Counted from the first letter of the stretch, positions 32,975-43,141 are shown. The stretch is DNA of 64,000 nucleotides from Orychophragmus violaceus (GCA_030180135.1 CM058239.1:75957823-76021822), one strand, 5' to 3'. Program-made: numbers and translations. Notes: generated by a model not told the origin, from the sequence alone.

Positions 32975-35440
32975 GTATTGGATACTGATTGTGGCACTGA
33001 TATTTGTTATAATATGCAGAGCCTGAACAACAGTAGAACGTTGAAGGAAGGGCAAGTGGAACTGCGAGTCTGGAAGGAGCTTGGGATGCTGCCTCAGCCG
33101 TAGGGTTTTCACTTGTAGATGCCTTTGAGGCTTGGTTTTGTATTAAGTAATTGCTACAATGTACCTGCTTTACGCAGAGTTATTTTTCATTTTCTTGTAA
33201 GAATTTGAATGTTTTTCATTTTGATAAAAGACTAGTTTGTTCTTTTGATCTTAATGAAATATTAATTGTAGCACCCTATTCAAGGAATGGGTTTTATATC
33301 TTAAACCAAAGAGTGCCTAAAATGTAACATAAATACCGCAATTGGTTTAAATCTGATGAATTAAACCTGTTTTTTCTTGGCATAAATGTTTTGGTCACAT
33401 AGAGTAAGTCAGATTCAGAAACCCCATAGTTATGGACTTTTGGGCTCATTTGAATGGATATCTTATGAGACTTGAATTCTGCTTACTAGACCAAAAGACG
33501 AAGGGCCCATCTTAGCCGAGCTAGAGAAAGGCCCAAAGGCTTATTGGAGATTGAACATACTCATGTATGTGGTCCGATGAGCAGTAATGCCAGAGAAAAT
33601 TTCCTGTACTTCATTGTCTCTACTGATTACTTCAGTGAGTGTGACTGTGTTCATTTGATGAGACAGAAGTCGGAATTCTTTGACATGGTCGAAAGAGTTC
33701 CAGAATGAAGTATAGAATCTGAATGACAGAAGTATTAAGACTCTGGATTAGATCACGAGTGAGAATACTTAAGTCATTGATTGTGTGATCATCTGAATGA
33801 GTGTGAAGTCGTATCACAGCTCATTTCTCCTGAAAACCTAGAGGTGTTTCTGTGAGAATGAATCAGATCTTATTAGAAATGATTAAAGATGAGTCACACG
33901 AATCTTCCATGACATTCTCTAAGAATGACGCTCTAGAAATATCTAAGTTTACGCTGAAATAGTTCCACCAATATCAGTTGAAAGACACCACGTAAATGTG
34001 GATTGGAATCGATCCAAATTCGTCTTTACTGAGTATTTAAAGTTGTGCTACTTCGCTGGTTGTCCTAGGGAAACCAAGGCTTGTTACTTTCCAAGAAAAA
34101 CAGTGGGAGTAAAAGTACAACTCGAAGAAATTCGAGAAATACAGGAGGCTGCTCAACCTGTTGAGGGAGAGCAACGGATGGATTTACAGATTTCTGTAGA
34201 ATCTGCACCTGTAAAGCCTGAAGTTCGCAGATCTGAATGAATCAGTTACTAATCCGAGAGTGATTTCTCATCATTAGTTGAACCTGATGATCATTGAAAG
34301 TTCGCATGATCTGATGATCATTGAAAGCGACGAATCTGCGAAATTCAAAGAAGCGAAAATGAGCCCGGACTCCGAAAATTACACTATGTGTAAGTTAGCT
34401 TCATTGATCCATTCATGGATGGAAGCAAACATATCGGAGTTGGAATCTTCGTTCTGTTGAAGTAGTCAAGGTTTTGACTTGAACAGGAACGAAATGGAAC
34501 TGTGCGTTTACTAATAGATAAGTGGGAGCGATGTTGCATTTCTCATAATGTATGTCGATGACATACTGATTCTCGGAAATAACGTCCCAATGCTGCAGTC
34601 GGTAAAGGACTGGATTGGGAGTTGGTTTTATGATTGACATGGGTAAAGCCACGTAGTTCTTGGATTTTGGATCTAAAGATAGAGATCCAAAAGAGCTGGT
34701 AGGACAAAGTCAGGATTCTTAAATTGACAAAGTCCTACACGTAATCAGCAATCCAAGAAGGGCTTTATGCCAATGTCACATGGCAATTCATTAAGCAAGA
34801 TACAGTGTCCTGCGATATCTGCTGAGCTTGAATGCATGGATAGGATTCCATATGCGACGGCAATTGGATCTATCATGTATGCCATGACACATACTTGTTT
34901 TGATGTTGCTTTAATGCTAAGCAAGACAAGTAAAGACCAGTCAAATCCAGCAAAGAATCACTGGATTGCCGTAAAGAATATTCTGAAGTATTTGAGGAAT
35001 ACTTAGGATAAGTTCTTGATTTACGGAGAAAGTGAGGTGCTACAAGTCGATAGAGTCTGAAAGGCAAGTTTCCAATAGACAAAGATAATTCCTGGTCACA
35101 GTCCGGCTATATCTTGTGTCTAACTGGCGGTGCAAGGCACTGTTGCTGACTCCATGACTTAAGCTGAACATTTCGCAGCTTGAGAAGCGGCGAAAGAGGT
35201 TGTTTGGAAAGAAGAGTTCATCACTGAACTTGATGTGATTCCCAGCATAGATGAGACTAGCTGCACATCATAGGTCCAAACACCTTGAGGATAGGTATAA
35301 CCTATTCCGTGAGATAAATGACAGAGGTGTTAAGTAGATAAGCAAGTTTCATCGAATGAGAACGTTGCTAATCTATTAACGAAGCCACTCCTTATGCCTA
35401 AGCACGAGTCGCGGACTGTAGCTGTAGGATGAGTGAAATT
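32975..35440 (+). pseudogene. Decayed Copia pol of element B
   Basis: Protease to RNase H can be followed with many breaks. Lesions shared with A include a frameshift leading to PQP then TAG just after the protease motif (near 33095), an in-frame TAG in the RNase H region (near 35005), and the loss of a short stretch near 35130. A readable YVDD remains near 34552. No functional enzyme is possible. Confidence 0.85.
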
Positions 35441-36327
35441 AAGATGTAGTCTTAATTTCAGTGGGAGTTTGTAAAGGGCTTTACTTAGTTGTTTTGAAAG
35501 GTTCATGTAAACATTTTAAAATGTTAATGAAATTTTTATTTCTGGATTATTTTAACTGTGATATAAAATAATCGTTCCAAAATGATTCATGTCACTATAT
35601 ATGGGCCATCGAAGTACATGAGTAGACTTGATCCTGAAACCCCATATTTAACGAAGTGACATAAATCATAGTGTCCATAGTCAAAGGTTGTTGAAATTGG
35701 AACAACAACAACCGGTTGAGACTAGATTGTGTTGAGACTTATGACCAGGTTTCGAGGGGTCATAGATGCGCGGCATCAAAGTTGACACATAGGTATATGT
35801 AGGGGAGCATATGACCGGACATGGCCCGCTGATGAGAACTCTGCAAGATATTAATATCTGTGTCATAAGAAGTTCTCATATACGACTATAGAGTATAGTC
35901 CTTAGACCTGAGTTCGCATGCATGTGGCTGCACATGGAGTAATGCGCTTTGATCATTGTCTAACGCTGTTTCGTAACTGGGAGCTATACGGACCTTGGTT
36001 GGGTGTATTATGAATTGTGTAGTTCATAGTGATGGAACAAGATGGGATTTGTCCCTGCCGTTTAACGGAGGTAATATCTCTAGGCCAATCGGAGATTTGA
36101 TAGCTGGTAAGAGAATGGCCATTCCCAAACGGACTTGCCCAAGTCGTTTGAATTGTCAGTATCAAATCTGTTCCGATAAACATGGTCTGGCTATATAAGG
36201 ATGACACGCATCTTGCCTTATGCCAGATCGAGATATTGAGACAAAAGGATTAGGGAATGTAGGATTCCAGTACAATCGGAAGATTGTTGGGAATGTCCTT
36301 TGTAGAATTCCAGTACAAGTGGGAGAT
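35441..36327 (+). promoter_or_regulatory. 3' untranslated region with duplicated PPT (element B)
   Basis: The internal run CAGTGGGAG is near 35460 and the conserved hairpin GACTATAGAGTATAGTC at 35884-35900. Just before the LTR a 43-bp segment covering the PPT and the first bases of U3 is present twice: a decayed copy with its LTR start at 36285, then the copy with PPT AAGTGGGAGA that leads into the real LTR at 36328. Confidence 0.75.
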
Positions 36328-37001
36328 TGTTGGGAATGTCCTGAAATCTACCGTACTATCTCTAGAAAGTATGATAAGTGTCGAGATCAGACATAAGTCA
36401 TAAATACTGGGTGATCATGATGGCTTGCTAGAGTCCGCTCATGATCTATAAGTTTAGGACTTATTACCAGTATTGTATGATCCCGAAGGGTCACACACCA
36501 TAGCTAACGGGAAAGTTAAATGGAATTAATACGGTAAGATGCAATGGCATTTACTGTATTGGATCAGAGTTTTGGGCCAGACAAATACAGGCTTTTGTCT
36601 TATTTGTGTTTTGGGCCCAAATGATTAATGAGCCATTAGTTTAATGACTTGGGCCCATTAATGAGATATAAGAGATTAAGAAAAACCCTAAGGAAGCTAA
36701 GCCCCTGCGATTTTTTTTTCTTCCTCTGGCCGCAAGCTCTCTCTCTCTTAAATCTCTCTCTCTGATCTTCCATCACTTTGGTCTAGCAGCCATCCCGGCT
36801 TGTAAGAGTGTGGATACCGAAGGAGGAGCAGGTTGTTCATCTGTTCTAACTGATCTTGTCATTACCATCTCTAATCCGCTGCAAAAAGGTAATGTCACAG
36901 GTTGGTTTTATGATTCATTTGACGAGAACCTAGATCTGTTTAAGGATTTGTGTTAGGTTGTAATTGAGAATTAAACCATGGAAAACACCCATAATCCTTC
37001 A
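36328..37001 (+). repeat. 3' LTR of element B
   Basis: This 674-bp copy ends at 37001 and is followed by CATAT and the rest of the D LTR. Confidence 0.95.
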
Positions 37002-37006
37002 CATAT

Positions 37007-37427
37007 ATCTTATATCTGTCGACTTAAACCGCCACGGGATTAACTAATGATTAAACCGAATTAATCTGCTAATCCGCGAGTTGTGTCGACCGACACACTC
37101 TATGTGTCGATCGACACGGCCAATCTATGTCGACCGATACTCTTAGTGTATCGATCGACATCGCCCAGAAAAGTCGATATTGAATGCATATCAAATATGC
37201 ATTCATCCGATCATTACATTAATGATCATCCTCTTATGCAATGTCCAGTTTGCTTAGGTGTGTGACCCTGTAGGATCATATAACACTAGCAATGAGTTCT
37301 CAAATCATTGATCATAAGTGGCTTCTAGCAAAGCATTATGACTACCCAGTGTCATATGATTGTCTCATCTCGACAACACGACTTTCTATCAGAGTAAGTA
37401 CAAATAGATTTCAGGACATTCCCAACA
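37007..37427 (-). repeat. 5' LTR of element D, outer part
   Basis: These 421 bp complete the D LTR and match 23070-23490 with about one difference. They include TGTCGATCGACA and its variants near 37083-37163. The TSD copy CTCTG follows at 37428-37432. Confidence 0.93.
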
Positions 37428-37432
37428 CTCTG

Positions 37433-37541
37433 CACAAAGACGATCCTGTCATCACCAAAGTACAAAAGGACATGAAGGATTTTGATCCATTTTTGAGCTC
37501 AGAAGAGAGTCGCCCACGTCTAGAGGATGAGAAGATCCATC
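37433..37541 (+). pseudogene. Ty3/Gypsy gag remnant, right part
   Basis: This continues the relic at 22252-22763 after removal of element D. One frame is open over this stretch but no motif is left. Element E starts at 37542; the five bases before it, CCATC, should recur to the right of the window. Confidence 0.5.
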
Positions 37542-38020
37542 TGTTAGAATTCATAGTTTAGAGGTAGAATGATGAAGAAAGTATAAGATAATCAATTAGG
37601 GTTCTTCGAACCAAGAGTGAGAGAGTTACGAGAGATTGAGATTTTGCGGCTGGGAAAATAAATCCCTATGCTTAATTTCTCATTCACACAATACAAGACT
37701 TATATAGTGAGTTGATTAGGGCTACACAAAGAATAAACAAATAATAAAATGAATAAAGACAAGAGAAGCTAGCCAGCCTGGACACCAACTGTCATGTAAG
37801 AAAGGGACATCTCCTTCATTAACTTCACACGTGACTCTATTTTGTCTGTCATATATAGATGGATGATGTAGCTGACTACATAGCTTGCAGATGTAGTTGA
37901 ATATATTGTCTTGATATAGTTTCGTGCCATAGATCCCATTCCTTGACATAGTTACCTGATATAGCTGATTATACGACAGATGTACACACTGATATTGCAC
38001 CTTGGATCTCCATTTAAATA
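37542..38020 (-). repeat. 3' LTR of element E
   Basis: The 479-bp repeat has the same length as the L LTR and related sequence. Its start on the minus strand is TATT rather than TG, fixed by the adjoining PPT (38021-38031) and by comparison with F and L. Inside it lie repeated GTAGCTGACTACATAG-like words near 37865-37890. Confidence 0.75.
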
Positions 38021-38063
38021 CTCCTTCTCAAGATTGAGTCCAAGAATCAAGCTTGGAACAATG

Positions 38064-38138
38064 AAGATCTACCTCATTAAAAACATTCATGAAGAAAAAC
38101 TCATGGGATAAAACTTCATGAAGGGAAAAAGAGTGTAG
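38064..38138 (-). promoter_or_regulatory. Conserved stem-loop near the PPT (element E)
   Basis: On the minus strand ACTCTTTTTCCC is followed by the stem arm CCTTCATGAAG, a loop with TTTTATCCCA, the arm CTTCATGAATG and TTTTTAATGAGGT. F, L, I and K carry the same flanks and loop with different paired stems. Confidence 0.65.
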
Positions 38139-38934
38139 AATCCACGGCTTTAGAGGATTTAGGAAGGTCTATGAGTCCAAGCTTCGTATAAATTGACTCA
38201 CACACCTTCAGACTTGTTGCCTTGGTAAACACATCAGCAAGTTGTTCTTCACTTCTTGTATAACATGGCAGAATCACTCCTTGCTCCACCATCTGCCCAA
38301 CCTTGTGGCAGTCAACTTCAATATGCTTAGTTCTCTTGTGGAACACTGAGTTGGATGCAATGTGGATGGCAGCTTTATTATCACAGTGCATGGTGATTGG
38401 CTTTGATGTTTCAATACCCATGTCCTTGAGAAGAGCCTTGATCCATATTAACTCGGTTGTCAACTTCCTCATTGCTCTATATTCAGCTTCAGCACTTGAG
38501 CATGAGACTACCTTCTGCTTCTTGCTCTTCCAAGTGACCAGATTACCTCCAATGAAGGTGCAATAGCCTGTGGTAGACCTCCTGTCCACTCTGTCTCCTG
38601 CTCAGTCATCATCACAATATCCAACAACTTCTGAGTTTCCATTGCATCCCATCCAAATACCTTGACCAGGAGCTCCATTCAGGTACTTCAGTATCCTTTC
38701 AACCATGTTCCAGTGATGCATCTTTGGGAATTGCATATGCTAGCTCACTTGATTCAATGCAAAACATATATCAGGTCTGGTTATGGTTAAATAAATCAAC
38801 TTACCAACCATCCTTCTGTATTGTGTGATGTCTTCAAATGGTCTGTCCTCAATCTCCCCCTCTCTTATGACTTTGTAGCCTTCTTCAAGAGGTGTTTTAG
38901 CTGGTTTTGGTCCTAGCTTTCCTGCTTCAGTCAA
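38116..38934 (-). pseudogene. Copia RT end and RNase H of element E
   Basis: Frames at 38740-38934 (end of reverse transcriptase, with RPDICFALNQVS) and 38116-38589 (RNase H, with SSAEAEYRAMRK, HCDNKAAIHI and TKHIEVDCHKV) belong to one reading frame broken by stops, including a Gln to TAG near 38737 and a Trp to TGA near 38606. RNase H would degrade the RNA of RNA-DNA hybrids. The region is close to L and F but clearly a separate family. Confidence 0.8.
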
Positions 38935-38970
38935 TAAATCAAGTGTGTACTTCCTTTGAGATAAGCAGAG

Positions 38971-39397
38971 TGAGAGATTTTGAGTGTGACATTAGGGTTC
39001 TTGAGAGAATCTTAGAGAGAGTAAGCGCAGAGAACAAAGAGAGAGAATGAGGGTCAAAAACCTTACATTCATTTGCGGTTACAAAGACATATATAGGGGA
39101 TACAATGAGCTGAATGTTTAACCTAAAGGAGTAAAAGACAAATGCACAAAGAGACAAGAAGGTCTGAAGTGTGGCAGAGAAGAGAGAGAGAGTGTGGACC
39201 ACAACAACAACGGCTCTCTCTCCCTTAAACCCTAGCGGCTCCTTTCTTCTTGTTTAAACCGAGTCTTGCACATTTGAATATTTGGCGCCTTTGGTCTTCT
39301 TCAAATGTCCCCAACTTTGCACATTATCAAATGTGCAGGACTTGTGCATTTTGTGATAATGCACAAGCTTAACACATTTGTCTAATCATGATCAATA
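38971..39397 (-). repeat. 3' LTR of element F
   Basis: Matches 45091-45517 over 427 bp. A TATA-like CTATATATG (minus strand) lies near 39090. The PPT follows at 39398-39410 (CTCCCCCTCAAG on the plus strand). Confidence 0.93.
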
Positions 39398-39449
39398 CTC
39401 CCCCTCAAGTTCAGACTTTGGAATCACCCTAAAGGCTGAACTTGGAATG

Positions 39450-39531
39450 ATCATGGCAACACCTCATTAAAAACCTTAATGTGGAAAACCACTTGGGACA
39501 AAACCACATCAAGGGAAAAAGAGTATGCTGC
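39450..39531 (-). promoter_or_regulatory. Conserved stem-loop near the PPT (element F)
   Basis: Minus strand: ACTCTTTTTCCC, arm CCTTGATGTGG, loop with TTTTGTCCCAAGTGG, arm CCACATTAAGG, then TTTTTAATGAGGT. Eleven pairs form, one of them G-U. Confidence 0.68.
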
Positions 39532-39549
39532 TCATGGATCAGGAGAGTT

Positions 39550-39906
39550 CTAATCATGAATCGCCACCAGCCCTAGTTTGCCAAAGACATGAGTGCAAAC
39601 CTTAAGACTAGCAGCCTTTGTGAAGATGTCTGCAAGATGATTTTCACTCTTTGTGTAACAAGGCATAATGGTTCCATCTTCAATCTTCTCCCTTACCTTG
39701 TGACAATCAATCTCAATGTGTTTTGTCCTCTCATGAAACACTGAGTTGGTTGCAATGTGAATAGCAGCCTGGTTGTCACAATGGAAGGTGATTGGACTTG
39801 ATTGCTCTATGCCAAAGTCCTTGAGCAGAGCCTTCAGCCATGTTAACTCGGTTGCAAGCTTCCTCATTGCCCTATACTCAGCTTCAGCACTAGAAAAAGA
39901 TACCAC
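39550..39906 (-). CDS. pol: RNase H C-terminal part of element F
   Basis: This continues the polyprotein after the nonsense codon. SSAEAEYRAMRK, HCDNQAAIHIA and HIEIDCHKVRE are standard Copia RNase H segments. The ATG at 39906 is internal. The frame ends at 39550, about 150 bp before the LTR. Without read-through of the stop, the enzyme would lose this half. Confidence 0.85.
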   Translation of the reverse strand: MVSFSSAEAEYRAMRKLATELTWLKALLKDFGIEQSSPITFHCDNQAAIHIATNSVFHERTKHIEIDCHKVREKIEDGTIMPCYTKSENHLADIFTKAASLKVCTHVFGKLGLVAIHD

Positions 39907-39924
39907 CTTCTGCTTCTTTGTCTT

Positions 39925-42900
39925 TCAAGTTACCAAGTTGCCTCCAATGAAGGTACAATAGCCGGTTGTTGATCTCCTATCACTCTTATCTCCAGCCCAA
40001 TCTGCATCACAATAGCCAACAATCTCTGTGCTCTCATTCTTACCCATCCAAATACCTTGTTCAGTTGATCCTTTGAGATATCTGAGTATCCTCTCAATCA
40101 AACTCCAATGATACACTGTGGGTGATTGCATATGTTGGCTAACTTGATTCACAGCAAAGCATAAGTCTGGTCTTGTGAGAGTGAGGTAGATAAGCTTCCC
40201 AACCAGCCTCCTATACAATGAGACATCCTTGAACTTGACTTCATCTGATTTCTCCCCCTTTCTATTGACTTGGTAGCCATCTTCAAGAGGAGTCTTTGCA
40301 ATCTTACAATCAAGCATACTTGTTTCTGTCAACAAGTCCTTAACATACTTCCTTTGGGACAGAAACAATCCATCATTGAATCTGCAAACTTCAATGCCTA
40401 AGAAGTACTTCAACTCACCAAGGTCTTTAATATCAAAGGAACTCTTGAGAAAAGCCTTTGTGGATTGAATCCCATCATTATCACTTCCTGTGATAATCAA
40501 ATCATCCACATAAATCAGAACCACCACCACTCCTTGAGCACTTTGAAGCGTGAACAATGTATGATCAGATTGAGACTTCTTGAAACCATGGTCCATGAGA
40601 GTGTGACTAAGCTTATGGTACCATGCCCTTGGTGATTGCTTCAGACCATAAATTGCCCTTCTCAGCCTCAACACTTCACCATCTTTACACAAGTGCTTCA
40701 AACCTGGTGGTGGAGTCATATACACTTCCTCTTCAAGTTCACCTTGTAGAAAAGCATTCTTCACATCCATTTGCCATAGATTCCATGAGAGGTTTGTGGC
40801 TAAGCTCAATGTGACTCTTACTGTATGAAGTTTAGCCACTGGTGCAAAGGTGTCTGTATAGTCTTCTCCATAGGTTTGAGTAAATCCCCTTGCCACTAGC
40901 CTTGCCTTGTACCTCTCTATGTCTCCATTGCTTTTATACTTGATTGTGAAGACCCATTTAGAGCTGACAGTCTTCTTCCTTTTTGGCAGCTTTTCCACAA
41001 TCCAAGTGTGGTTCCTCTCCATAGCCTCTTGCTCATCCTTTACTGCATCCATCCAAACCTTGATTCCCTCAGCCTCTTCATAAGTCTTAGGAACCTGGTT
41101 TAGCTCAATCTTCCCAAGAAAGGCCTTGTGACTAGATGGTAACAAGTCAATAGAACAAGTAGACTGACTAGGATGTGCTACTGCTTGGTTGTTGTAGAAG
41201 ACCCTTGTCTTCATCCATTCTGATGGATCTTTCTTTTCCCTTGTGCTTCTTCTGAGTTGCTGAACCTGTTGATCAACCACATCCTCATTACCCACTGCCT
41301 CTTGATAAACCATCTCATCCTCATTCATTTCCAAGTCCACTTGGTTCTGATCTTGAGGTAGAGTGTCTTCTTGAGCTTCAGCCGGTTCATGTGTGTGTGT
41401 TGCTGGTTCAGTATCCTCTTGTTGAGCTTCTTGGGTAGTTGTGTCATGCTTCTCTGGCCGTGGGGTATCATTACCCAAGTGATCCAACAAGTACTTCAAA
41501 CTTGTAGCCAAATCTGAAGGTGATCTTGAGAGGTCCTTCAAACCTTCCCAATCCTTCTTCTCATAGTATCTCTGCCCCTCCATGAACTTAACATCCCTTG
41601 AGACATATGTCCTGTTGTTGCTTGGATCAAAACACTTGTAGCCCTTCTGAGTTGTGGAGTATGCAAGGAACATACACCTTATGCTCTTAGCATCTAGCTT
41701 ATCCCTTTGATCTCCTGATATATAATCAAAACAAACACAACCAAACACACGTAAGTGTTCAATAAATGGTTTGGCTTTGTTCAATACCTCATATGGTGAA
41801 ATATCTTGAAGAACTCTAGTTGGGATCCTGTTGATAAGATAGCATGCTGCCAAGAGTGCATCTCCCCAAAACCTCTTAGGAACATTGGTGTGGAACATCA
41901 TAGACCTAGCAACTTCCATGAGATGTCTATTCTTCCTTTCAGCCACACCATTTTGTTGAGGAGTATGAGGACAGCTTGTTTGATGGAGGATCCCACATTT
42001 GTTCAAGTGAGCTTTGAATCTTTGGCTTGTATACTCTCCTCCATTATCTGACCTGAACACTTTGATCTTGGCATTAAACTGATTAGTAACATAGTTTTGG
42101 AAATTCAAGAATGCATCAAACACCCTATCTTTAGATGGCAGCAATGTTACCCAAGTATATTTTGATTTTTCATCTATGAAGGTCACAAAGTACTTGTTTC
42201 TATCTCTAGACAGACAAGGTGAGGTCCAAACATCAGAGTGCACAAGATCAAAACAATGTTCATAGATAGTAGTTGATTTAGGAAAGATAGTTCTACAATT
42301 TTTGCCAAGAATACAAGCTTCACAAGTTGAATGATCAAAGCTAACATTAGGCAACATCAAGTTCAAAGCACGAGCATGAGGATGTCCTAGTCTAGCATGC
42401 CATAGGACATTTTGATTGAAAGAAAAACAGGATTTAAAAGCTAATGAATCCGAGTTGCTTGGAGAAGTGTCTTCAAGGAGGTAAAGCTCATCTTGTGTAC
42501 CACCTCTTCCAATAACCTTTCCATTCTTAATATCCTGAAAACAAACTTCATTAGGCCCAAAGATAACATTGCAATTCAAGTCTTTAGTGATCCTCTTAAC
42601 CGACAACAAGTTAGATTTAAACTTAGGAACATAGAATGCATCACTTTCCTTGTTAAATAATCTTAACTTTCCTGTACCAATTATAGGAATCCCTTGACCA
42701 TCAGCTATAGTTACTCTTCCTAGGGCAGGTTTAATATCCTTTAACAACTTAGCATTACTAATCATGTGGTGAGAAGCTCCTGAATCTACTACCAACTTAT
42801 GATCAGTTTTACTAAGCAATTTATGTGAAAATAAAGAGATACCAGAGAGCTTAGAGGCATAGGCCTTGATGAGGTCCTCAAGGTCACTCTTCTTCACATA

Positions 42901-43134
42901 CTCAGTGGCTGTGTAGAGTGCAAGCTCCCCTCCTTGGGCTGAAGTAGAGGCAGGTTCATTCACAGCTTCTTGAGAGATGTTGGCATTTGCCCTTGAGTCC
43001 TTGAACTTGGCTGGTTTGAGGTGGGGATGAAGGACCCAACACTTATCCTTGGAGTGGCCTTTCCTCTTGAAATGCTCACAAAATGGCGCCTTCTTCTCCT
43101 CAGGTTTGAAGCCAGCTTTGTTGGCAGTCACCAA
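39925..43134 (-). CDS. gag-pol: Copia Gag end, protease, integrase, RT, RNase H start (element F)
   Basis: The 1069 codons run from the Gag tail to the middle of RNase H. Near residues 19-32 lies a knuckle-like CEHFKRKGHSKDKC in which the second zinc cysteine is replaced by Phe. Protease has VVDSGASHHM near 115. The pre-integrase motif HARLGH...CEACILGK is near 245-280; the integrase core has HSDVW near 300, RSDNGGEY near 363 and NGVAERKNRH near 395. Reverse transcriptase shows QMDVKNAFLQGE and YVDDLIITG, and RNase H begins with YCDADWAGD. The N terminus was cut from Gag by the palindrome. The frame ends at TGA 39925-39927, where a conserved Trp should be. Confidence 0.92.
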   Translation of the reverse strand: MVTANKAGFKPEEKKAPFCEHFKRKGHSKDKCWVLHPHLKPAKFKDSRANANISQEAVNEPASTSAQGGELALYTATEYVKKSDLEDLIKAYASKLSGISLFSHKLLSKTDHKLVVDSGASHHMISNAKLLKDIKPALGRVTIADGQGIPIIGTGKLRLFNKESDAFYVPKFKSNLLSVKRITKDLNCNVIFGPNEVCFQDIKNGKVIGRGGTQDELYLLEDTSPSNSDSLAFKSCFSFNQNVLWHARLGHPHARALNLMLPNVSFDHSTCEACILGKNCRTIFPKSTTIYEHCFDLVHSDVWTSPCLSRDRNKYFVTFIDEKSKYTWVTLLPSKDRVFDAFLNFQNYVTNQFNAKIKVFRSDNGGEYTSQRFKAHLNKCGILHQTSCPHTPQQNGVAERKNRHLMEVARSMMFHTNVPKRFWGDALLAACYLINRIPTRVLQDISPYEVLNKAKPFIEHLRVFGCVCFDYISGDQRDKLDAKSIRCMFLAYSTTQKGYKCFDPSNNRTYVSRDVKFMEGQRYYEKKDWEGLKDLSRSPSDLATSLKYLLDHLGNDTPRPEKHDTTTQEAQQEDTEPATHTHEPAEAQEDTLPQDQNQVDLEMNEDEMVYQEAVGNEDVVDQQVQQLRRSTREKKDPSEWMKTRVFYNNQAVAHPSQSTCSIDLLPSSHKAFLGKIELNQVPKTYEEAEGIKVWMDAVKDEQEAMERNHTWIVEKLPKRKKTVSSKWVFTIKYKSNGDIERYKARLVARGFTQTYGEDYTDTFAPVAKLHTVRVTLSLATNLSWNLWQMDVKNAFLQGELEEEVYMTPPPGLKHLCKDGEVLRLRRAIYGLKQSPRAWYHKLSHTLMDHGFKKSQSDHTLFTLQSAQGVVVVLIYVDDLIITGSDNDGIQSTKAFLKSSFDIKDLGELKYFLGIEVCRFNDGLFLSQRKYVKDLLTETSMLDCKIAKTPLEDGYQVNRKGEKSDEVKFKDVSLYRRLVGKLIYLTLTRPDLCFAVNQVSQHMQSPTVYHWSLIERILRYLKGSTEQGIWMGKNESTEIVGYCDADWAGDKSDRRSTTGYCTFIGGNLVT

Positions 43135-43141
43135 CTCCCCC

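Larger units (their letters stand above)
29689..37001 (+). mobile_element. Copia LTR element B, gag-only (dead pol), inside the LTR of D
   Basis: The 674-bp LTRs are 29689-30362 and 36328-37001, differing at about two positions by eye. The TSD CATAT is at 29684-29688 and 37002-37006. Removing B and one copy of CATAT restores an LTR that matches the other D LTR, so the insertion is certain. Gag is open; pol is ruined, with several lesions shared with A. It is probably the youngest insertion in the window. Confidence 0.95.
22764..37427 (-). mobile_element. Copia LTR element D, nearly complete, opened by element B
   Basis: Without B the element is about 7.35 kb. The 3' LTR is 22764-23490 and the 5' LTR is 29383-29688 plus 37007-37427, both 727 bp with about five differences. 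The TSD CTCTG is at 22759-22763 and 37428-37432. It has a primer site, gag, protease, integrase, reverse transcriptase and RNase H in Copia order, with one visible nonsense codon in integrase. It is the only member of the A/B/C/D group here with a readable pol, so its intact relatives are candidate helpers for A, B and C. Confidence 0.93.
37542..38970 (-). mobile_element. Copia element E, 3' part
   Basis: This is the 3' end of a minus-strand Copia element: a 479-bp 3' LTR (37542-38020; on the minus strand it begins TATTTAAATGG and ends CTAACA), a PPT, a conserved stem-loop, and RNase H and reverse transcriptase sequence. It is opened at 38970/45523 by element F (TSD CAGAG), continues at 45523-45875, and is opened again by N. 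The 5' half lies beyond the window. Confidence 0.82.
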
